64,000 nucleotides of DNA from Corynebacterium halotolerans (GTDB lineage: Bacteria; Actinomycetota; Actinomycetes; Mycobacteriales; Mycobacteriaceae): the NCBI RefSeq assembly GCF_001056295.1, contig NZ_JVMD01000024.1, positions 240,135 through 304,134 on the forward strand, read 5' to 3'. Positions 26,028 through 35,463 of the stretch are shown here, piece by piece. The stretch's first letter is position 1; each line of letters starts with the position of its first letter. Position numbers and translations under genes: made by a program. The notes under the pieces are model-generated. The model saw only the letters and a program-made list of their open reading frames with translations. It had not been told where the DNA came from and ran no database searches.

Positions 26028-28085
26028 TCAGCGTCGCGAAGCAATGTTCTCACCGTCTGGCTGATCGTTGATCCGCTCCGCGACCCAGCCGGCGACGAGG
26101 TCGGCGGCCTCGGCCACCGGCACGCCGTTGATCTGGGAGCCGTCGAGGAAACGGAACGACACCGCGTCGGCCTCCACGTCGCGCGCGCCCGCGAGGACCA
26201 TGAACGGCACCTTCGCCTGCGTGTGGTTGCGGATCTTCTTCTGCATGCGGTCGTCGGAGACGTCGACGTTGGCGCGCAGCCCGCGGGACTTCAGTTCCTT
26301 GGCGAAGGCCTCCAGGTGCGGGATGCAGTCGTCGGCGACCGGGATGCCCACGACCTGCACCGGGGCCAACCACGCCGGGAACGCGCCCGCGTAATGCTCC
26401 AGCAGCACGCCGAAGAAGCGCTCGATCGAGCCGAAGAGCGCGCGGTGGATCATGATCGGGCGCTTCTTCGAGCCGTCCGACGCCGTGTACTCCAGGTTCA
26501 TGCGCTCGGGCATGTTGAAGTCGAGCTGGACGGTGGACATCTGCCAGGTGCGGCCGATGGCGTCGCGGGCCTGGACGGAGATCTTCGGGCCGTAGAACGC
26601 GGCGCCGCCCGGGTCGGGCACCAGGTCGAGGCCGGAGGCGTCGGCGACGCGCTGCAGGATCGCCGTGGAGCGCTCCCAGATCTCGTCGGAGCCGACGAAC
26701 TTCTTCTCGTCCTTCGTCGACAGCTCCAGGTAGAAGTCGTCGAGGCCGTAGTCCTTCAGCAGCGAGATGATGAAGTCCAGGACGTCGGTGAGCTCGGACT
26801 CGAGCTGCTCGTCGGTGCAGTAGATGTGCGCGTCGTCCTGCGTGAAGCCGCGGGCGCGGGTCAGGCCGTGGACGACGCCCGACTTCTCGTAGCGGTACAC
26901 CGTGCCGAACTCGAACATGCGGATGGGCAGCTCGCGGTAGGAGCGGCCGCGCGACCCGAACACGAGGTTGTGCATCGGGCAGTTCATCGGCTTGACGTAG
27001 TAGTCCTGCGGCTGCTTCGTGCAGTTGCCGTCGGCGTCGTACTCGCCGTCGAGCTGCATCGGGGGGAACATGCCCTCCTTGTAGAAGCCCAGGTGGCCGG
27101 ACTGCTCGAACAGGTCGCCCTTGGTCACGTGCGGGGTGTTGACGAAGTCGTACCCGGCCTCCAGGTGGCGGCGGCGCGAGTGCTGCTCCATCTCGTTGCG
27201 GATGATGCCGCCCTTGATGTGGAACACCGGCAGGCCCGAGCCGATCTCGTCGGGGAAGCTGAACAGGTCCAGCTCCGCGCCGAGGCGGCGGTGGTCGCGC
27301 TTCTCGGCCTCCAGCAGCATGTCCAGGTACTCGTCCATGGCTTCCCGGGATTCCCAGGCGGTGCCGTAGATGCGCTGCAGCCCGGCATTGGACTGGTCGC
27401 CGCGCCAGTAGGCCGCCGACGACCGGGTCAGGGTGAACGCCGGGATGTAGCGGGTGGTGGGCACGTGCGGGCCGCGGCACAGGTCGAACCACTCGGTTTC
27501 GCCCGTGCGGGGGTTGACGTTGCGGTACCCGGTCAGCTCGTTGCCGCCGACGTCGACGGTCGCGTCCTCGTTGGCGTCGATGTCGCCGGAGGACTTGTCG
27601 GCGATCAGCTCGAGCTTGTACGGCTCGGCCGCCAGCTCCTCGGACGCGCGCTCGGGCGATTCGAAGACGAAGCGCTCGAACTTCTGGCCCGACTTGATGA
27701 TCTTCTTCATGCGCTTCTCGATGCGCTTGAGATCCTCGGGCGTGAACGGCTCCGCGACGTCGAAGTCGTAGTAGAAGCCGCCCTCGATGGCCGGACCGAT
27801 GCCCAGCTTGGTGCCGGGGAACTCCGCCTGCACGGCCTGCGCCAGGACGTGGGTGGTCGAGTGGCGGATGACCCCGCGGCCGTCCTCGGTGTTCGCGGCG
27901 ACGGGCTCGACGGTTTCGTCGGTCTCCGGAACGTAGGACAGGTCTCGAAGGTCACCCTGCGGGTCGCGGACGCAGACGATGGCGTCGGGACCCTTGTTCG
28001 GGTAACCCAGATCCCGCATGGCGACGCCGGCGGCGACACCTGCGGGGACGGTGAACGGGGCGGGGACGGTGATGGGTTCGGACAC
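26028..28085 (-). CDS. thrS: Threonyl-tRNA synthetase
   Basis: A 685-residue class II synthetase. It has an N-terminal TGS domain, the editing domain ([24 protein letters not shown]), the catalytic core ([40 protein letters not shown]) and a C-terminal anticodon-binding domain ([11 protein letters not shown]). The zinc ligands Cys and His of MNCPMH are present. GTG 28085 follows AAAAGGAG. It heads the run leading to pimA. Confidence 0.97.
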   Translation of the reverse strand: MSEPITVPAPFTVPAGVAAGVAMRDLGYPNKGPDAIVCVRDPQGDLRDLSYVPETDETVEPVAANTEDGRGVIRHSTTHVLAQAVQAEFPGTKLGIGPAIEGGFYYDFDVAEPFTPEDLKRIEKRMKKIIKSGQKFERFVFESPERASEELAAEPYKLELIADKSSGDIDANEDATVDVGGNELTGYRNVNPRTGETEWFDLCRGPHVPTTRYIPAFTLTRSSAAYWRGDQSNAGLQRIYGTAWESREAMDEYLDMLLEAEKRDHRRLGAELDLFSFPDEIGSGLPVFHIKGGIIRNEMEQHSRRRHLEAGYDFVNTPHVTKGDLFEQSGHLGFYKEGMFPPMQLDGEYDADGNCTKQPQDYYVKPMNCPMHNLVFGSRGRSYRELPIRMFEFGTVYRYEKSGVVHGLTRARGFTQDDAHIYCTDEQLESELTDVLDFIISLLKDYGLDDFYLELSTKDEKKFVGSDEIWERSTAILQRVADASGLDLVPDPGGAAFYGPKISVQARDAIGRTWQMSTVQLDFNMPERMNLEYTASDGSKKRPIMIHRALFGSIERFFGVLLEHYAGAFPAWLAPVQVVGIPVADDCIPHLEAFAKELKSRGLRANVDVSDDRMQKKIRNHTQAKVPFMVLAGARDVEADAVSFRFLDGSQINGVPVAEAADLVAGWVAERINDQPDGENIASRR

Positions 28086-28174
28086 GGCTGGCGTGGCTCC
28101 TTTTCCGGAATCGGGCGGGCATCGCATACCTGGCGACTCCCGCGGACCCCACAACCTTAGCGTCCCCGGCCGGG

Positions 28175-29404
28175 TCAGTCCTCCAGGAGGTCCTGCGCCC
28201 AGTACTCGTCGCCGGAGGTGCCGCGCGGGATGGCGAAGACGGCGGAACCGACGTGGAAAATCCACTCGTTGAGGCGGTCCGCCTCGGCGAGCCGCTTCTG
28301 GATCGGATCGAACTGCTCCAGCGGGTTCTTCTGGAAGCAGATGAAGACCAGCCCGGTGTTCGAGGTGAAGCGGCCGTCGGGCTCCGGCGGGAGGTCGAAG
28401 TTGTAGACCCGGCGCAGGAGCTTCTGGTTCGGGAACTCCTTGGGCGGCATGGAGCGCGCGACGTGGCTGTTGCGGTCGATCATGGGCAGCCCGTACTCGT
28501 CGGTCGCGTCGAGGTCGACGGGGTCGAACTCGTTTTCCTTGCCCAGCGGGGCGCCGGTGTCGAGCTTGCGGCCGACGACTTCCTCGCGGCTGGGGCGGTC
28601 GAGGATGTCCCAGCCGTCGATGTCCATGTCGATGCGGCGCACGACCATCGCCGAGCCCCCGCGCAGCCAGTCCGGGCCGGAGTCGATCCACACCTGGCGA
28701 TCGAAGTCCTGCTCCTCCCGGGGATTGACCGTGCCGTCGAGCTGGCCGAAGCGGTTGCGCGGCGTGGCGGTGGGCTTCTTCGCCCCCTTGGCGTTGAGGA
28801 AGCCCACCTGCACCCACTTCACGTCGAGGTAGGGCGCGCCGTTCTTGATCATGAACCGCGCCGCGTGCGACAGCATCAGCGGATCATCGCAGCAGACCTG
28901 CAGGCACAGGTCGCCGTCGTTCCATTCGTCGCGGAGCTGATCGGTCGGGTACTTCGGCAGCGGGGCGAGCCAGTCGGGCCGCTCGCTCTCCTTGTCGATG
29001 GCCTTGAAGAACCCGGGGCCCATGCCGAAGGTGATGGTCAGATTCGCGGGCGCCGAGTACATCTCCGGCTCCAGGTCGGAGCGCGGGGCCGTGCCCTGCG
29101 CCATGCGCCGGGCATCCTGAGTCCAGACCCGCATGAGGCCGCGGAGCCGATCGCGCTTGACGTCCTTTTTGACGTCGAAGGCGATCAGCCACAGGTTCGC
29201 CTGCGCCGGAGTGGCGATGCCCGCCTGGTGCTCGCCGTCGAACTCGACGGTCTGCGTCTGCAGCGGCGGACGCTCCGGCTCGTCGGACTTGCGCTCGAGA
29301 CCGATCGCGCCGGCGTTGCCGGCCGCTGCGACGCCCAGCGCGCCGGCTCCGGCGCCCGCTCCGAGTCCGGTGAGGAATCGGCGGCGGGACAGGTTGCTGC
29401 TCAT
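28175..29404 (-). CDS. Dyp-type heme peroxidase, Tat-exported
   Basis: A 409-residue dye-decolorising peroxidase. The Tat signal is [19 protein letters not shown] at residues 6-24. The distal GxxDG motif is [10 protein letters not shown], and the probable proximal heme His is in [11 protein letters not shown]. It would use peroxide outside the membrane; the EfeB branch is linked to iron uptake or heme release. ATG 29404 is preceded by CAGGAG. Upstream on the same strand lie PCu(A)C and CopC-type copper proteins, separated by a terminator-like hairpin. Confidence 0.92.
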   Translation of the reverse strand: MSSNLSRRRFLTGLGAGAGAGALGVAAAGNAGAIGLERKSDEPERPPLQTQTVEFDGEHQAGIATPAQANLWLIAFDVKKDVKRDRLRGLMRVWTQDARRMAQGTAPRSDLEPEMYSAPANLTITFGMGPGFFKAIDKESERPDWLAPLPKYPTDQLRDEWNDGDLCLQVCCDDPLMLSHAARFMIKNGAPYLDVKWVQVGFLNAKGAKKPTATPRNRFGQLDGTVNPREEQDFDRQVWIDSGPDWLRGGSAMVVRRIDMDIDGWDILDRPSREEVVGRKLDTGAPLGKENEFDPVDLDATDEYGLPMIDRNSHVARSMPPKEFPNQKLLRRVYNFDLPPEPDGRFTSNTGLVFICFQKNPLEQFDPIQKRLAEADRLNEWIFHVGSAVFAIPRGTSGDEYWAQDLLED

Positions 29405-29607
29405 TCGGGTGTTACTCCTGGTTCTGGATCTGGCGGAGATGCGCGGAAGGGGCTTTTCGGGGGGACGGGAAAGCCCCGGGAAGAATGAAAAATTCGGCGG
29501 CCGACGATCGGCGGCCGGGGAGTCGGTGGGAAGCCGGAAAACCGTCGCGAAACGGCGACGCCGGCGGGAAAAGAAGAAAGCGGCAGGCGGCGGACGCCGG
29601 GCAAAGG

Positions 29608-29649
29608 AAAAGGGGCGGCCGCCCGGCCAAGGGGCCGGACGCCCGCCCC
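29608..29649 (-). terminator. Terminator-like hairpin between the PCu(A)C and Dyp genes
   Basis: A G/C-rich imperfect stem (29612-29628 with 29633-29649) is followed by TTTT on the minus strand. It would end or attenuate copper-chaperone transcripts before the peroxidase gene. Confidence 0.7.
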
Positions 29650-29659
29650 GCAAGCCGGT

Positions 29660-30292
29660 TTAGTGGCCGGCGTGCTCCTTGTCGTCTTCCTTGTTCATGT
29701 TCTTCATGGCGCCGTCGTCGCTCATGCCCGGGTTGGACAGGGAGCCGTCGCCGGCGTAGTCCTCTTCGCCCGCGGGCTGAACGCGGACCTCGACGTCCTG
29801 CTTCAGGGTGGAGCCGTCGGACAGCTCCAGCACGACGGTGAACTGCTGGCCGGACTCCAGGGCCTCATCGTTCTTCATGATCATGAAGTGGTCATCGCCC
29901 GGGGCCAGGACGTGCTCGCCCTTGGCCGGGATCTTGTGGCCGCCCTCGATCTTGAACATCTTGCCGTCCTTCGTGGCGTGCTGCTCGAAGACGGTGCCTT
30001 CCTTGAGACCCTCGACGCGGAAGTCGACGACCTCGATCTCCTTGTCGGTGCTGTTCTTGAGCACGCCGAAGACGCCGGTCATGCCCTTGTCGGCCGGCTT
30101 CTCCTTGATGTAGGCGTCCTCGAAGGTGATGGGCGCCGCGGCCTCGGACTTGGTGCCCTCGGAGGCGGTGGTGGTGGCGCTGGCGTCGGTGGTGGCCGCG
30201 TCCTTGGAACCGTCGGTCGAGCAGCCCGCGAGGACGAGGGCGATCGCGGCGGAGCCGGCGACGAGGGCCTTGGTGGTGCGATGGAGCTTCAT
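29660..30292 (-). CDS. PCu(A)C-family copper chaperone lipoprotein
   Basis: A 210-residue secreted lipoprotein. The lipobox LVLAGC places the mature Cys near residue 24, followed by a Thr/Ser/Ala linker. The copper-binding His/Met pattern is visible in FEQHATKDGKMFKIEGGH and DDHFMIM. PCu(A)C proteins deliver Cu(I), often to cytochrome oxidase. The C-terminus adds a His/Met-containing acidic tail ending DDKEHAGH. ATG 30292 lies six bases after the CopC gene stop. Confidence 0.9.
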   Translation of the reverse strand: MKLHRTTKALVAGSAAIALVLAGCSTDGSKDAATTDASATTTASEGTKSEAAAPITFEDAYIKEKPADKGMTGVFGVLKNSTDKEIEVVDFRVEGLKEGTVFEQHATKDGKMFKIEGGHKIPAKGEHVLAPGDDHFMIMKNDEALESGQQFTVVLELSDGSTLKQDVEVRVQPAGEEDYAGDGSLSNPGMSDDGAMKNMNKEDDKEHAGH

Positions 30293-30297
30293 GGTGA

Positions 30298-30858
30298 TCA
30301 ATCTGCCTTTCGGTTAATGACGGCCACTCCGGCGACGACGGCGAGGATGATGGCGAGCAGGCCGCCGCCGGCGGCCCACGCCCAGGTGGGCACGCCCTCT
30401 TCCTCTTCGAGGTCCGACCCTCCCCCTGCGTCGACCTGGTGGTCGCCGACGGAGAAGGACAGTTTGCCGCGGGTGGAGTGCCCGTCGGACGAGGTGATCT
30501 GGAACCCGACGATGTACGCGCCGGGCCCCGGATCCAACGTTTCTGGGATGTCGAAGGAGATGACCTGGTCTCGGAGCTCCGGCTGCTCGGTGAGCAGAAC
30601 TTCCTTCGTGTTCGCGTTGCTGATGGCGACCGTGTTGAAGGACTCGCGTGGGATGCCGGAAAACGTCATCTCGATGCGACGGGGAAACTCGTCCAGGTTC
30701 TGGCCGTCGGCAGGCGTGGAGGCAATGACGGAGTCATGCGCGTGGGCGACCGGAGCGTGCTCGGTCCCCTGCAGGGCGGGCGCGAAAGCCAGCCCCGTTG
30801 CGAGCACGGCGGCGACGGCCGCCCGCCCGATGAAACCCTTGCACATGCTCACCTGCAT
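30298..30858 (-). CDS. CopC-domain copper-binding protein, membrane-anchored
   Basis: A 186-residue protein. A signal peptide ends near AHAHDSVI, so the mature chain would begin with His, the usual first copper ligand of CopC proteins. The CopC beta-sandwich follows (ASTPADGQNLDEFPRRIEM, ITSSDGHSTRGKLSFSV), then a C-terminal helix (about 160-180) anchors it. ATG 30858 is close to a GGAGG, and ATG 30846 is an alternative. It probably hands copper to the downstream PCu(A)C lipoprotein. Confidence 0.88.
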   Translation of the reverse strand: MQVSMCKGFIGRAAVAAVLATGLAFAPALQGTEHAPVAHAHDSVIASTPADGQNLDEFPRRIEMTFSGIPRESFNTVAISNANTKEVLLTEQPELRDQVISFDIPETLDPGPGAYIVGFQITSSDGHSTRGKLSFSVGDHQVDAGGGSDLEEEEGVPTWAWAAGGGLLAIILAVVAGVAVINRKAD

Positions 30859-31078
30859 TGTCCTCCATGGCCGGCCTCGGCCGTATCTGTCTCGGGAACC
30901 CAGCGGACCGCACGGTTTTTCATGCGGCCCACACGAGTAGTCGGACCAGTGGGTCGATTGGTTCCCGCAATGATCGTTGACAACCCGACGAATACCCCCG
31001 AGTGTACCCGGACCATGCGTTTACTTCGATAACCCCGAGGGTGATCCCGGCTACTTCCGGGACGGCCCCGGGGATGCG

Positions 31079-31109
31079 AAAACCGCCGGAGGCATGGCCT
31101 CCGGCGGTT
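31079..31109 (-). terminator. Terminator after tRNA-Val(CAC)
   Basis: A 13-bp perfect stem (31081-31093 with 31097-31109) with loop ATG runs into TTTT on the minus strand, five bases after the tRNA end. Confidence 0.85.
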
Positions 31110-31113
31110 GCGG

Positions 31114-31185
31114 TAGTCCCAACTGGGTTCGAACCAGCGACCTTTCCGGTGTGAACGGAACGCTCTTCCGCTGAGCTATGGGACT
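31114..31185 (-). tRNA. tRNA-Val, anticodon CAC
   Basis: The cloverleaf folds with acceptor AGTCCCA/TGGGACT, D arm GCTC/GAGC, anticodon stem TTCCG/CGGAA with loop TTCACAC, and T loop TTCGAAC. CCA is not encoded. Confidence 0.95.
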
Positions 31186-31645
31186 GCACGTAGTCGGGAG
31201 TCGGTCCCGCTTACGGGTGATTAAGTTAGCACGCCTTCCAACGGTGGCCTAATCGCAAGTTCACCGGGCGTTTGCAAGGCATTCGCGTGACGACGGCCCG
31301 GCCCATCCGACGTCCATCCGCACCCCGCGAGAGGCGGGCCCGCTTCACAGCCGGCACTGGCTCCCCACTCGCCGGACCCATCGGACGGCGCCCGCGGCCG
31401 GCGCCCGCCCTCCCCTTCGGACGACGAGCACCGCCGGCATCCACTCTTGACCCGTCCACCATTGGCCCCTCTTGGACGGCGCCCGCTGCCGGACATGACC
31501 GGGCATGGCCGGGCGCCCCACTCGCCGGGACGACCCGAAATGGCTCACGTCCAGGGGATTTGTGGATTTTCCGCGAATCCCGCTAATGTTCTTCTCGCAC
31601 CGCAAGCGGGGCACGGGAAACCGGGCAAGCGCAACGGAACGCAGT
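31186..31645. other. Intergenic region between divergent tRNA genes, no gene found
   Basis: About 460 bp. The open frames here are short, lack recognisable domains and start without good signals, so I call none. The right end contains a plausible tRNA promoter (31560-31589). I see no repeat or attachment-site duplication. Confidence 0.5.
31560..31589 (+). promoter_or_regulatory. Promoter of the tRNA-Gly gene
   Basis: TTGTGG (31560-31565) and TAATGT (31584-31589) are separated by 18 bases. Transcription would begin about 50 bases before the tRNA. Confidence 0.5.
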
Positions 31646-31718
31646 GCGGATGTAGCGCAGCTGGTAGCGCATCACCTTGCCAAGGTGAGGGTCGCGGGTT
31701 CGAGTCCCGTCATCCGCT
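31646..31718 (+). tRNA. tRNA-Gly, anticodon GCC (copy 1)
   Basis: 73 nt. Acceptor GCGGATG pairs with CATCCGC, the anticodon loop is TTGCCAA and the T loop TTCGAGT. It is identical to the copy at 31983. Confidence 0.97.
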
Positions 31719-31744
31719 CGGATTTTCTCCGGAGAGACGCCATC

Positions 31745-31753
31745 TGGTATAAC
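31745..31753 (+). promoter_or_regulatory. Extended -10 promoter upstream of tRNA-Cys
   Basis: TGGTATAAC is an extended -10 element 33 bases before tRNA-Cys. It suggests a second start within the tRNA cluster. Confidence 0.55.
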
Positions 31754-31786
31754 TTCGGAGTGAATCACGAGAGGCGGCGACGCCAC

Positions 31787-31857
31787 GGTGGAATGGCCGA
31801 GTGGTGAGGCAACGGCCTGCAAAGCCGTGCACACGGGTTCGATTCCCGTTTCCACCT
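31787..31857 (+). tRNA. tRNA-Cys, anticodon GCA
   Basis: 71 nt. Acceptor GGTGGAA/TTCCACC, anticodon stem GGCCT-type arm with loop CTGCAAA, T loop TTCGATT. CCA is not encoded. Confidence 0.95.
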
Positions 31858-31889
31858 CGCATCAAATTGCATAAGCAGTTCTTGCACAA

Positions 31890-31964
31890 GCGCGTTTAGC
31901 TCAGCGGGAGAGCGCTTCCCTGACACGGAAGAGGTCACTGGTTCGATCCCAGTATCGCGCACCA
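31890..31964 (+). tRNA. tRNA-Val, anticodon GAC, with encoded CCA
   Basis: Acceptor GCGCGTT faces ATCGCGC, with one U-U mismatch at the sixth pair. The anticodon loop is CTGACAC and the T loop TTCGATC. Unlike its neighbours it encodes the 3' CCA. Confidence 0.95.
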
Positions 31965-31982
31965 AGGCACTTGGTGCCTCAC

Positions 31983-32055
31983 GCGGATGTAGCGCAGCTG
32001 GTAGCGCATCACCTTGCCAAGGTGAGGGTCGCGGGTTCGAGTCCCGTCATCCGCT
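31983..32055 (+). tRNA. tRNA-Gly, anticodon GCC (copy 2)
   Basis: Identical over 73 nt to the copy at 31646-31718, pointing to a local duplication or gene conversion. It is followed directly by a strong terminator. Confidence 0.97.
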
Positions 32056-32061
32056 CCACTT

Positions 32062-32093
32062 CCCCGCCGGATCTTCGGATCCGGCGGGGTTTT
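32062..32093 (+). terminator. Terminator of the tRNA cluster
   Basis: A 12-bp perfect stem (32062-32073 with 32078-32089) capped by a TTCG tetraloop runs into TTTT. Confidence 0.93.
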
Positions 32094-32120
32094 GCGTTGC
32101 GCGGAAAACCCGCCGCGGCG

Positions 32121-32190
32121 TCGAACGGCGCCCATCAAACGGCACCGCGTCGAACGGCACCTCGTCAAACGGCACCTCATCAAACGCCAA
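32121..32190. repeat. 14/15-bp tandem repeat, about five copies
   Basis: Units of the form TCRAACGGCACCNCN start at 32121, 32135, 32150, 32165 and 32180. They lie between the tRNA terminator and the ferritin terminator. Confidence 0.85.
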
Positions 32191-32203
32191 TGCCTCGCAC
32201 CGC

Positions 32204-32243
32204 GAAACGCCCGCCACCGCATCGAACATGCGGTGGCGGGCGT
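32204..32243 (-). terminator. Terminator after the ferritin gene
   Basis: A perfect stem of about 16 bp (32207-32222 with 32228-32243) with a five-base loop is followed by a short T-run on the minus strand. Confidence 0.8.
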
Positions 32244-32281
32244 CGTGAAGCAAACGTTCGCCGGAACGCCGGCCCGGGCCC

Positions 32282-32794
32282 CTAGGCCTGGCCGTTGAGC
32301 TCCTCCTGGCGCGCGCCGAGCTCCTCGTCGATGCGCAGCAGGCCGTGGCCGTCGGCGCCGATCAGCTCGATGCGGCCGATGATGTTGCGGACGGTGTCCT
32401 CCTCCTCGATCTGCTCGTTGACGAAGAAGTCGAGCAGCGGGCGGGAATCGACGTCGCGCTCGTCGGCGGCGAGGTTCCACAGGTCGCGGATGGAGGCCGA
32501 GACGCGCTCCTCGTGCTCGAGGGCGATGCGGAAGGCGTCGATGGCCTTCTCCACCTTCACCTCCGGCGCGGCGATGGCGCCGATGCGGGCGTGGTTGTCG
32601 CGGGCCGCGAGGTGGTCGATGAACTTCTCCGCGTGGACGATCTCCTCCTCGGACTGGGCGCGCATCCACTGCGCCATGCCCCCGAGATCCAGGCGGTCCA
32701 GCTCGATGGCCAGCTGGCGGTACACGTTGGAGGCCTGCATCTCCAGGGTCACCTGGTCGTTGAAGGCCGCTTCAAGCTTGTCGTTGAGTCGCAT
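32282..32794 (-). CDS. ftn: Ferritin (non-heme iron storage protein)
   Basis: A 170-residue four-helix-bundle ferritin that stores iron as a mineral core in the cytoplasm. Ferroxidase ligands are recognisable in helix A (TLEMQASNVY), helix B (EEEIVHAEKFIDH) and helix D (FVNEQIEEEDTVRNI). ATG 32794 begins MRLNDKLEAAFNDQV as in relatives. The upstream region shows no convincing DtxR box. Confidence 0.95.
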   Translation of the reverse strand: MRLNDKLEAAFNDQVTLEMQASNVYRQLAIELDRLDLGGMAQWMRAQSEEEIVHAEKFIDHLAARDNHARIGAIAAPEVKVEKAIDAFRIALEHEERVSASIRDLWNLAADERDVDSRPLLDFFVNEQIEEEDTVRNIIGRIELIGADGHGLLRIDEELGARQEELNGQA

Positions 32795-32898
32795 GCCGCA
32801 AGGATAGGCGCAGGCGGATAAATCAAACAAGGATTATTCGGCTTAACTGAGAAGGCTGGCCTTGCCTCGGGAGGTTGGCAGGGTCGCCGCGCCGTGCA

Positions 32899-32904
32899 TA
32901 GGCT
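32899..32904 (+). promoter_or_regulatory. -10 box of the RibD-like reductase gene, leaderless
   Basis: TAGGCT ends 8 bases before ATG 32913. Confidence 0.5.
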
Positions 32905-32912
32905 CGGCGTCC

Positions 32913-33623
32913 ATGGACTGGCTGGGAGACATCGACGACCACACCGAGTTCGTGGCCCCGCGCGACGGGGTGACGCTGATCGCCGTGACCTCGCTGGACG
33001 GGCGCGCGGCGATCGACGGGGCATCCGGCGGCCTGGGCAACCCGGCCGACGCCGAGATCCTGCGGTCGCTGCGCGCGGCCTCCGACGTCGTGCTCGTCGG
33101 CGCGGGCACCGTGCGCGCCGAGGGCTACGGGCCCGCCGCTCCCCCGACCCGCCTGGCGGTGCTCAGCCGCACGCTGGACATCGACCCCGAATCCGCGCTA
33201 TTCGACGATCCCGCCAACCCGCCGATCATCATCGGCGGCGCGGACGCCGAGCCGGGCCGGCGCGAAGCGCTCGCCCGGGCCGGCGCGGAACTCATCGACC
33301 TGCCCGGAACCGAACCCGACCGGGTGCTCGCGGCTTTGCGACGGCTCGGGTTCCGCCGCATCGCCCTGGAAGGCGGGCCCGGCGTCTACCGGGATTTCCT
33401 GCGGGCAGACGCCGTCGACCGGGTGTTCCTGACGCTGTCGCCGGTGTTCGTCGGCGACGGGCCCGCCACGTTCGGGTCGCGGGAAGAAGCGGGGCAAGAA
33501 GCAGAAGCGGATGCCGCGCACGGCGGCGAAACGTCGTCCCTGCCGGCGACCTTCCGCGCCGAAGCGGCCGCGTTCTCCGACTCGCACCTGTTTGTTCGCT
33601 ATTCCCGGGGCGCCGCCGGGTAG
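32913..33623 (+). CDS. Pyrimidine/dihydrofolate reductase family protein (RibD C-terminal domain)
   Basis: A 236-residue NADPH-dependent reductase of the RibD C-terminal/DHFR-like fold. VTLIAVTSLDGRAAIDGASG holds the substrate Asp, SDVVLVGAGTVRAEGYGP the nucleotide loop, and RIALEGGPGVYRDFL the GGP motif. It corresponds to Rv2671 by position upstream of aftC. Whether it works in riboflavin or folate metabolism is open. A Glu/Ala-rich insert at about 190-210 is unlike close relatives. Confidence 0.88.
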   Translation: MDWLGDIDDHTEFVAPRDGVTLIAVTSLDGRAAIDGASGGLGNPADAEILRSLRAASDVVLVGAGTVRAEGYGPAAPPTRLAVLSRTLDIDPESALFDDPANPPIIIGGADAEPGRREALARAGAELIDLPGTEPDRVLAALRRLGFRRIALEGGPGVYRDFLRADAVDRVFLTLSPVFVGDGPATFGSREEAGQEAEADAAHGGETSSLPATFRAEAAAFSDSHLFVRYSRGAAG

Positions 33624-33626
33624 CTT
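33621..33626 (+). promoter_or_regulatory. -10 box of aftC, leaderless
   Basis: TAGCTT overlaps the stop codon of the preceding gene and ends 7 bases before GTG 33634. Confidence 0.5.
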
Positions 33627-33633
33627 CATACCC

Positions 33634-34989
33634 GTGAATAGTTCCCCGACGACGATCTACGGCGCCCGTGCGCGGCGGATGGTGGCCCCGATGCTGTGGC
33701 CGCTGGCGATCCTCCTGATCATCCACCGCGCCTGGGCGCTGCCCCACCAAAGCGGCGGCACCGACGACTTCACCACCGTCTGGCGTGCCCTGGTCCGGTT
33801 CAGCGACGGCAACCTCGTCTACACCGCGAACTACGCCCACGTGGACCCGCATTACCTGTACTCCCCCGGCGGCACGCTGGCGCTGCAGCCGGTGACGTGG
33901 CTGGGCGATTACGACCTCGCCCGGGCCCTGTTCATCTTCACCCAGGCGGCGGGCATCATCATCGCCATCGTGCTGCTGCTGCGGTGGTGCCGCGTTCCGC
34001 TGACCAGCTGGATCGTGCCGCTGACCATTTCGCTGGCGTTCCTCACCGAGTCGGTGACCAGCACGCTGCGCTTCGCCAACGTCAACGGCACGCTGCTGCT
34101 GGCGCAGACGCTGTTCATGATCCTGCTGCTGAGGGACCGCAGGATCCTCGCGGGCCTGGTCATCGGCCTGGCCATCACGGTCAAACCGATCGTCGCGCCG
34201 CTGCTGTTCCTCGCGTTCGTGCGCAAGGACTGGTCGACCATCGTCATCGCGTTCGCCATGCCGGTGATCTTCAACGTCATCGCGTGGCCCATGGCCGCGG
34301 ACCCCATGGCCTACTTCAACCGCACTCTGCCGTACATGAGCGAGGTCCGCCTCCACGCCAACGCGTCCATCGCCGCCGAGCTGCTCTACTTCGGCGCCCC
34401 GGATCTGCTGGTCAAGCTGTGGCTCATCGCCTTCGCCGCGCCGGTGATCTTCGCGCTCATCCTGCTGCTGCGGTGGCAGTGGCGCGACGAGATCTTCTGG
34501 GCGCTGTCCACCTCGGGCGTGCTCATGACCGGCGTCCTGCTGCTCGGTTCCCTTGGCCAGCAGTACTACGCGCTGCTGATCCTGCCGACGGTCATCGGCG
34601 TCTTCCACGGCATCTTCGGCGCCCCGGACGCGCAGGGCGACGCCCCTCGCTCGGTGGTGCTCAACGTCCCGGCGGGCCTGGCGGTGACCATGTTCTACTT
34701 CAGCCTGAACTGGTACATGGACGACTACGCCGTCGGTTCCCAGCTGTGGATCCAGGTCATGGCCTGGATCGGCTGGATGCTGCTGTGCCTGACCATGTTC
34801 GGGGTGCTGATCAAGTGGACCATCGAGGAGCACGCCGAGGGCTACGACTGGCTGGGCCGCAAGAACGCGTCCTCGTTCTTCCGGGGTTTCCCCGGCGGGG
34901 GCCGGGCGTCCGGCGCGGCGGAGGGAACATCCGCGGCGGCCGGCGGCGTTGCACGGGGTGGACGACCGACGGAAAGGACGCACGCATGA
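33634..34989 (+). CDS. aftC: Arabinofuranosyltransferase AftC-like, GT87 family
   Basis: A 451-residue polytopic GT-C glycosyltransferase with about ten to twelve helices. After the first helix the extracytoplasmic loop holds [20 protein letters not shown], where the acidic catalytic motif is expected. AftC adds branching alpha-1,3 arabinofuranose from decaprenyl-phospho-arabinose in arabinogalactan. The annotation rests on fold and on the conserved aftC-msrB-hemQ neighbourhood (Rv2673-Rv2676c). The C-terminal 45 residues are low complexity. The stop overlaps the msrB start (ATGA). Confidence 0.85.
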   Translation: MNSSPTTIYGARARRMVAPMLWPLAILLIIHRAWALPHQSGGTDDFTTVWRALVRFSDGNLVYTANYAHVDPHYLYSPGGTLALQPVTWLGDYDLARALFIFTQAAGIIIAIVLLLRWCRVPLTSWIVPLTISLAFLTESVTSTLRFANVNGTLLLAQTLFMILLLRDRRILAGLVIGLAITVKPIVAPLLFLAFVRKDWSTIVIAFAMPVIFNVIAWPMAADPMAYFNRTLPYMSEVRLHANASIAAELLYFGAPDLLVKLWLIAFAAPVIFALILLLRWQWRDEIFWALSTSGVLMTGVLLLGSLGQQYYALLILPTVIGVFHGIFGAPDAQGDAPRSVVLNVPAGLAVTMFYFSLNWYMDDYAVGSQLWIQVMAWIGWMLLCLTMFGVLIKWTIEEHAEGYDWLGRKNASSFFRGFPGGGRASGAAEGTSAAAGGVARGGRPTERTHA

Positions 34990-35441
34990 CGCACGACGGC
35001 TCTTCCTCCGCCCACGCCGGCCCGGCGGATTCCTCCGACTGGAACCTCACCGACGACGAGTGGCGCGCCCGCCTGAACCCCGAGGAATTCCGGGTGCTGC
35101 GGCGAGCGGGCACCGAGGCCCCGTTCGTCGGCGAGTACACCGACACCGAAACCGAGGGCGTGTACTCCTGCCGCGCCTGCGGCGCCGAACTGTTCCGCTC
35201 TACCGAGAAGTTCCATTCGCACTGCGGCTGGCCGTCGTTCTTCTCGCCCCTGGCCGGCGACGCCGTCATCGAACGCGTCGACGACAGCCTGGGCATGCGC
35301 CGCACGGAGGTCCTCTGCGCCCGGTGCACGTCGCACCTGGGCCACGTCTTCACCGGCGAGGGCTACCCCACGCCGACCGACCAGCGTTACTGCATCAACT
35401 CGATCTGCCTGACCCTGGAGGAAAAGCCCGTCTCCCCGTAG
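34986..35441 (+). CDS. msrB: Peptide methionine-R-sulfoxide reductase MsrB
   Basis: A 151-residue repair enzyme for methionine R-sulfoxide. Two zinc CxxC pairs (CRAC, CARC), [12 protein letters not shown] and the catalytic Cys in QRYCINSI are all present. It is translationally coupled to aftC by an ATGA overlap. Confidence 0.96.
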   Translation: MTHDGSSSAHAGPADSSDWNLTDDEWRARLNPEEFRVLRRAGTEAPFVGEYTDTETEGVYSCRACGAELFRSTEKFHSHCGWPSFFSPLAGDAVIERVDDSLGMRRTEVLCARCTSHLGHVFTGEGYPTPTDQRYCINSICLTLEEKPVSP

Positions 35442-35463
35442 GGCCTTCGGCTTTGCGACGGCA

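Noticed and set aside
26007-28160. 717-codon plus-strand open frame opposite thrS
   Set aside because: It is an antisense shadow of thrS with no recognisable motif.
31221-31496. Short open frames between the divergent tRNAs
   Set aside because: No domain, no ribosome-binding site or -10 box, and biased composition.
31114-32055. tRNA cluster as an integration site of a mobile element
   Set aside because: No integrase, no partial tRNA 3' end duplication and no composition change were seen around it.
32795-32860. Possible DtxR box before ferritin
   Set aside because: The best alignment to the DtxR consensus has only about 8 of 19 matches, no better than chance.
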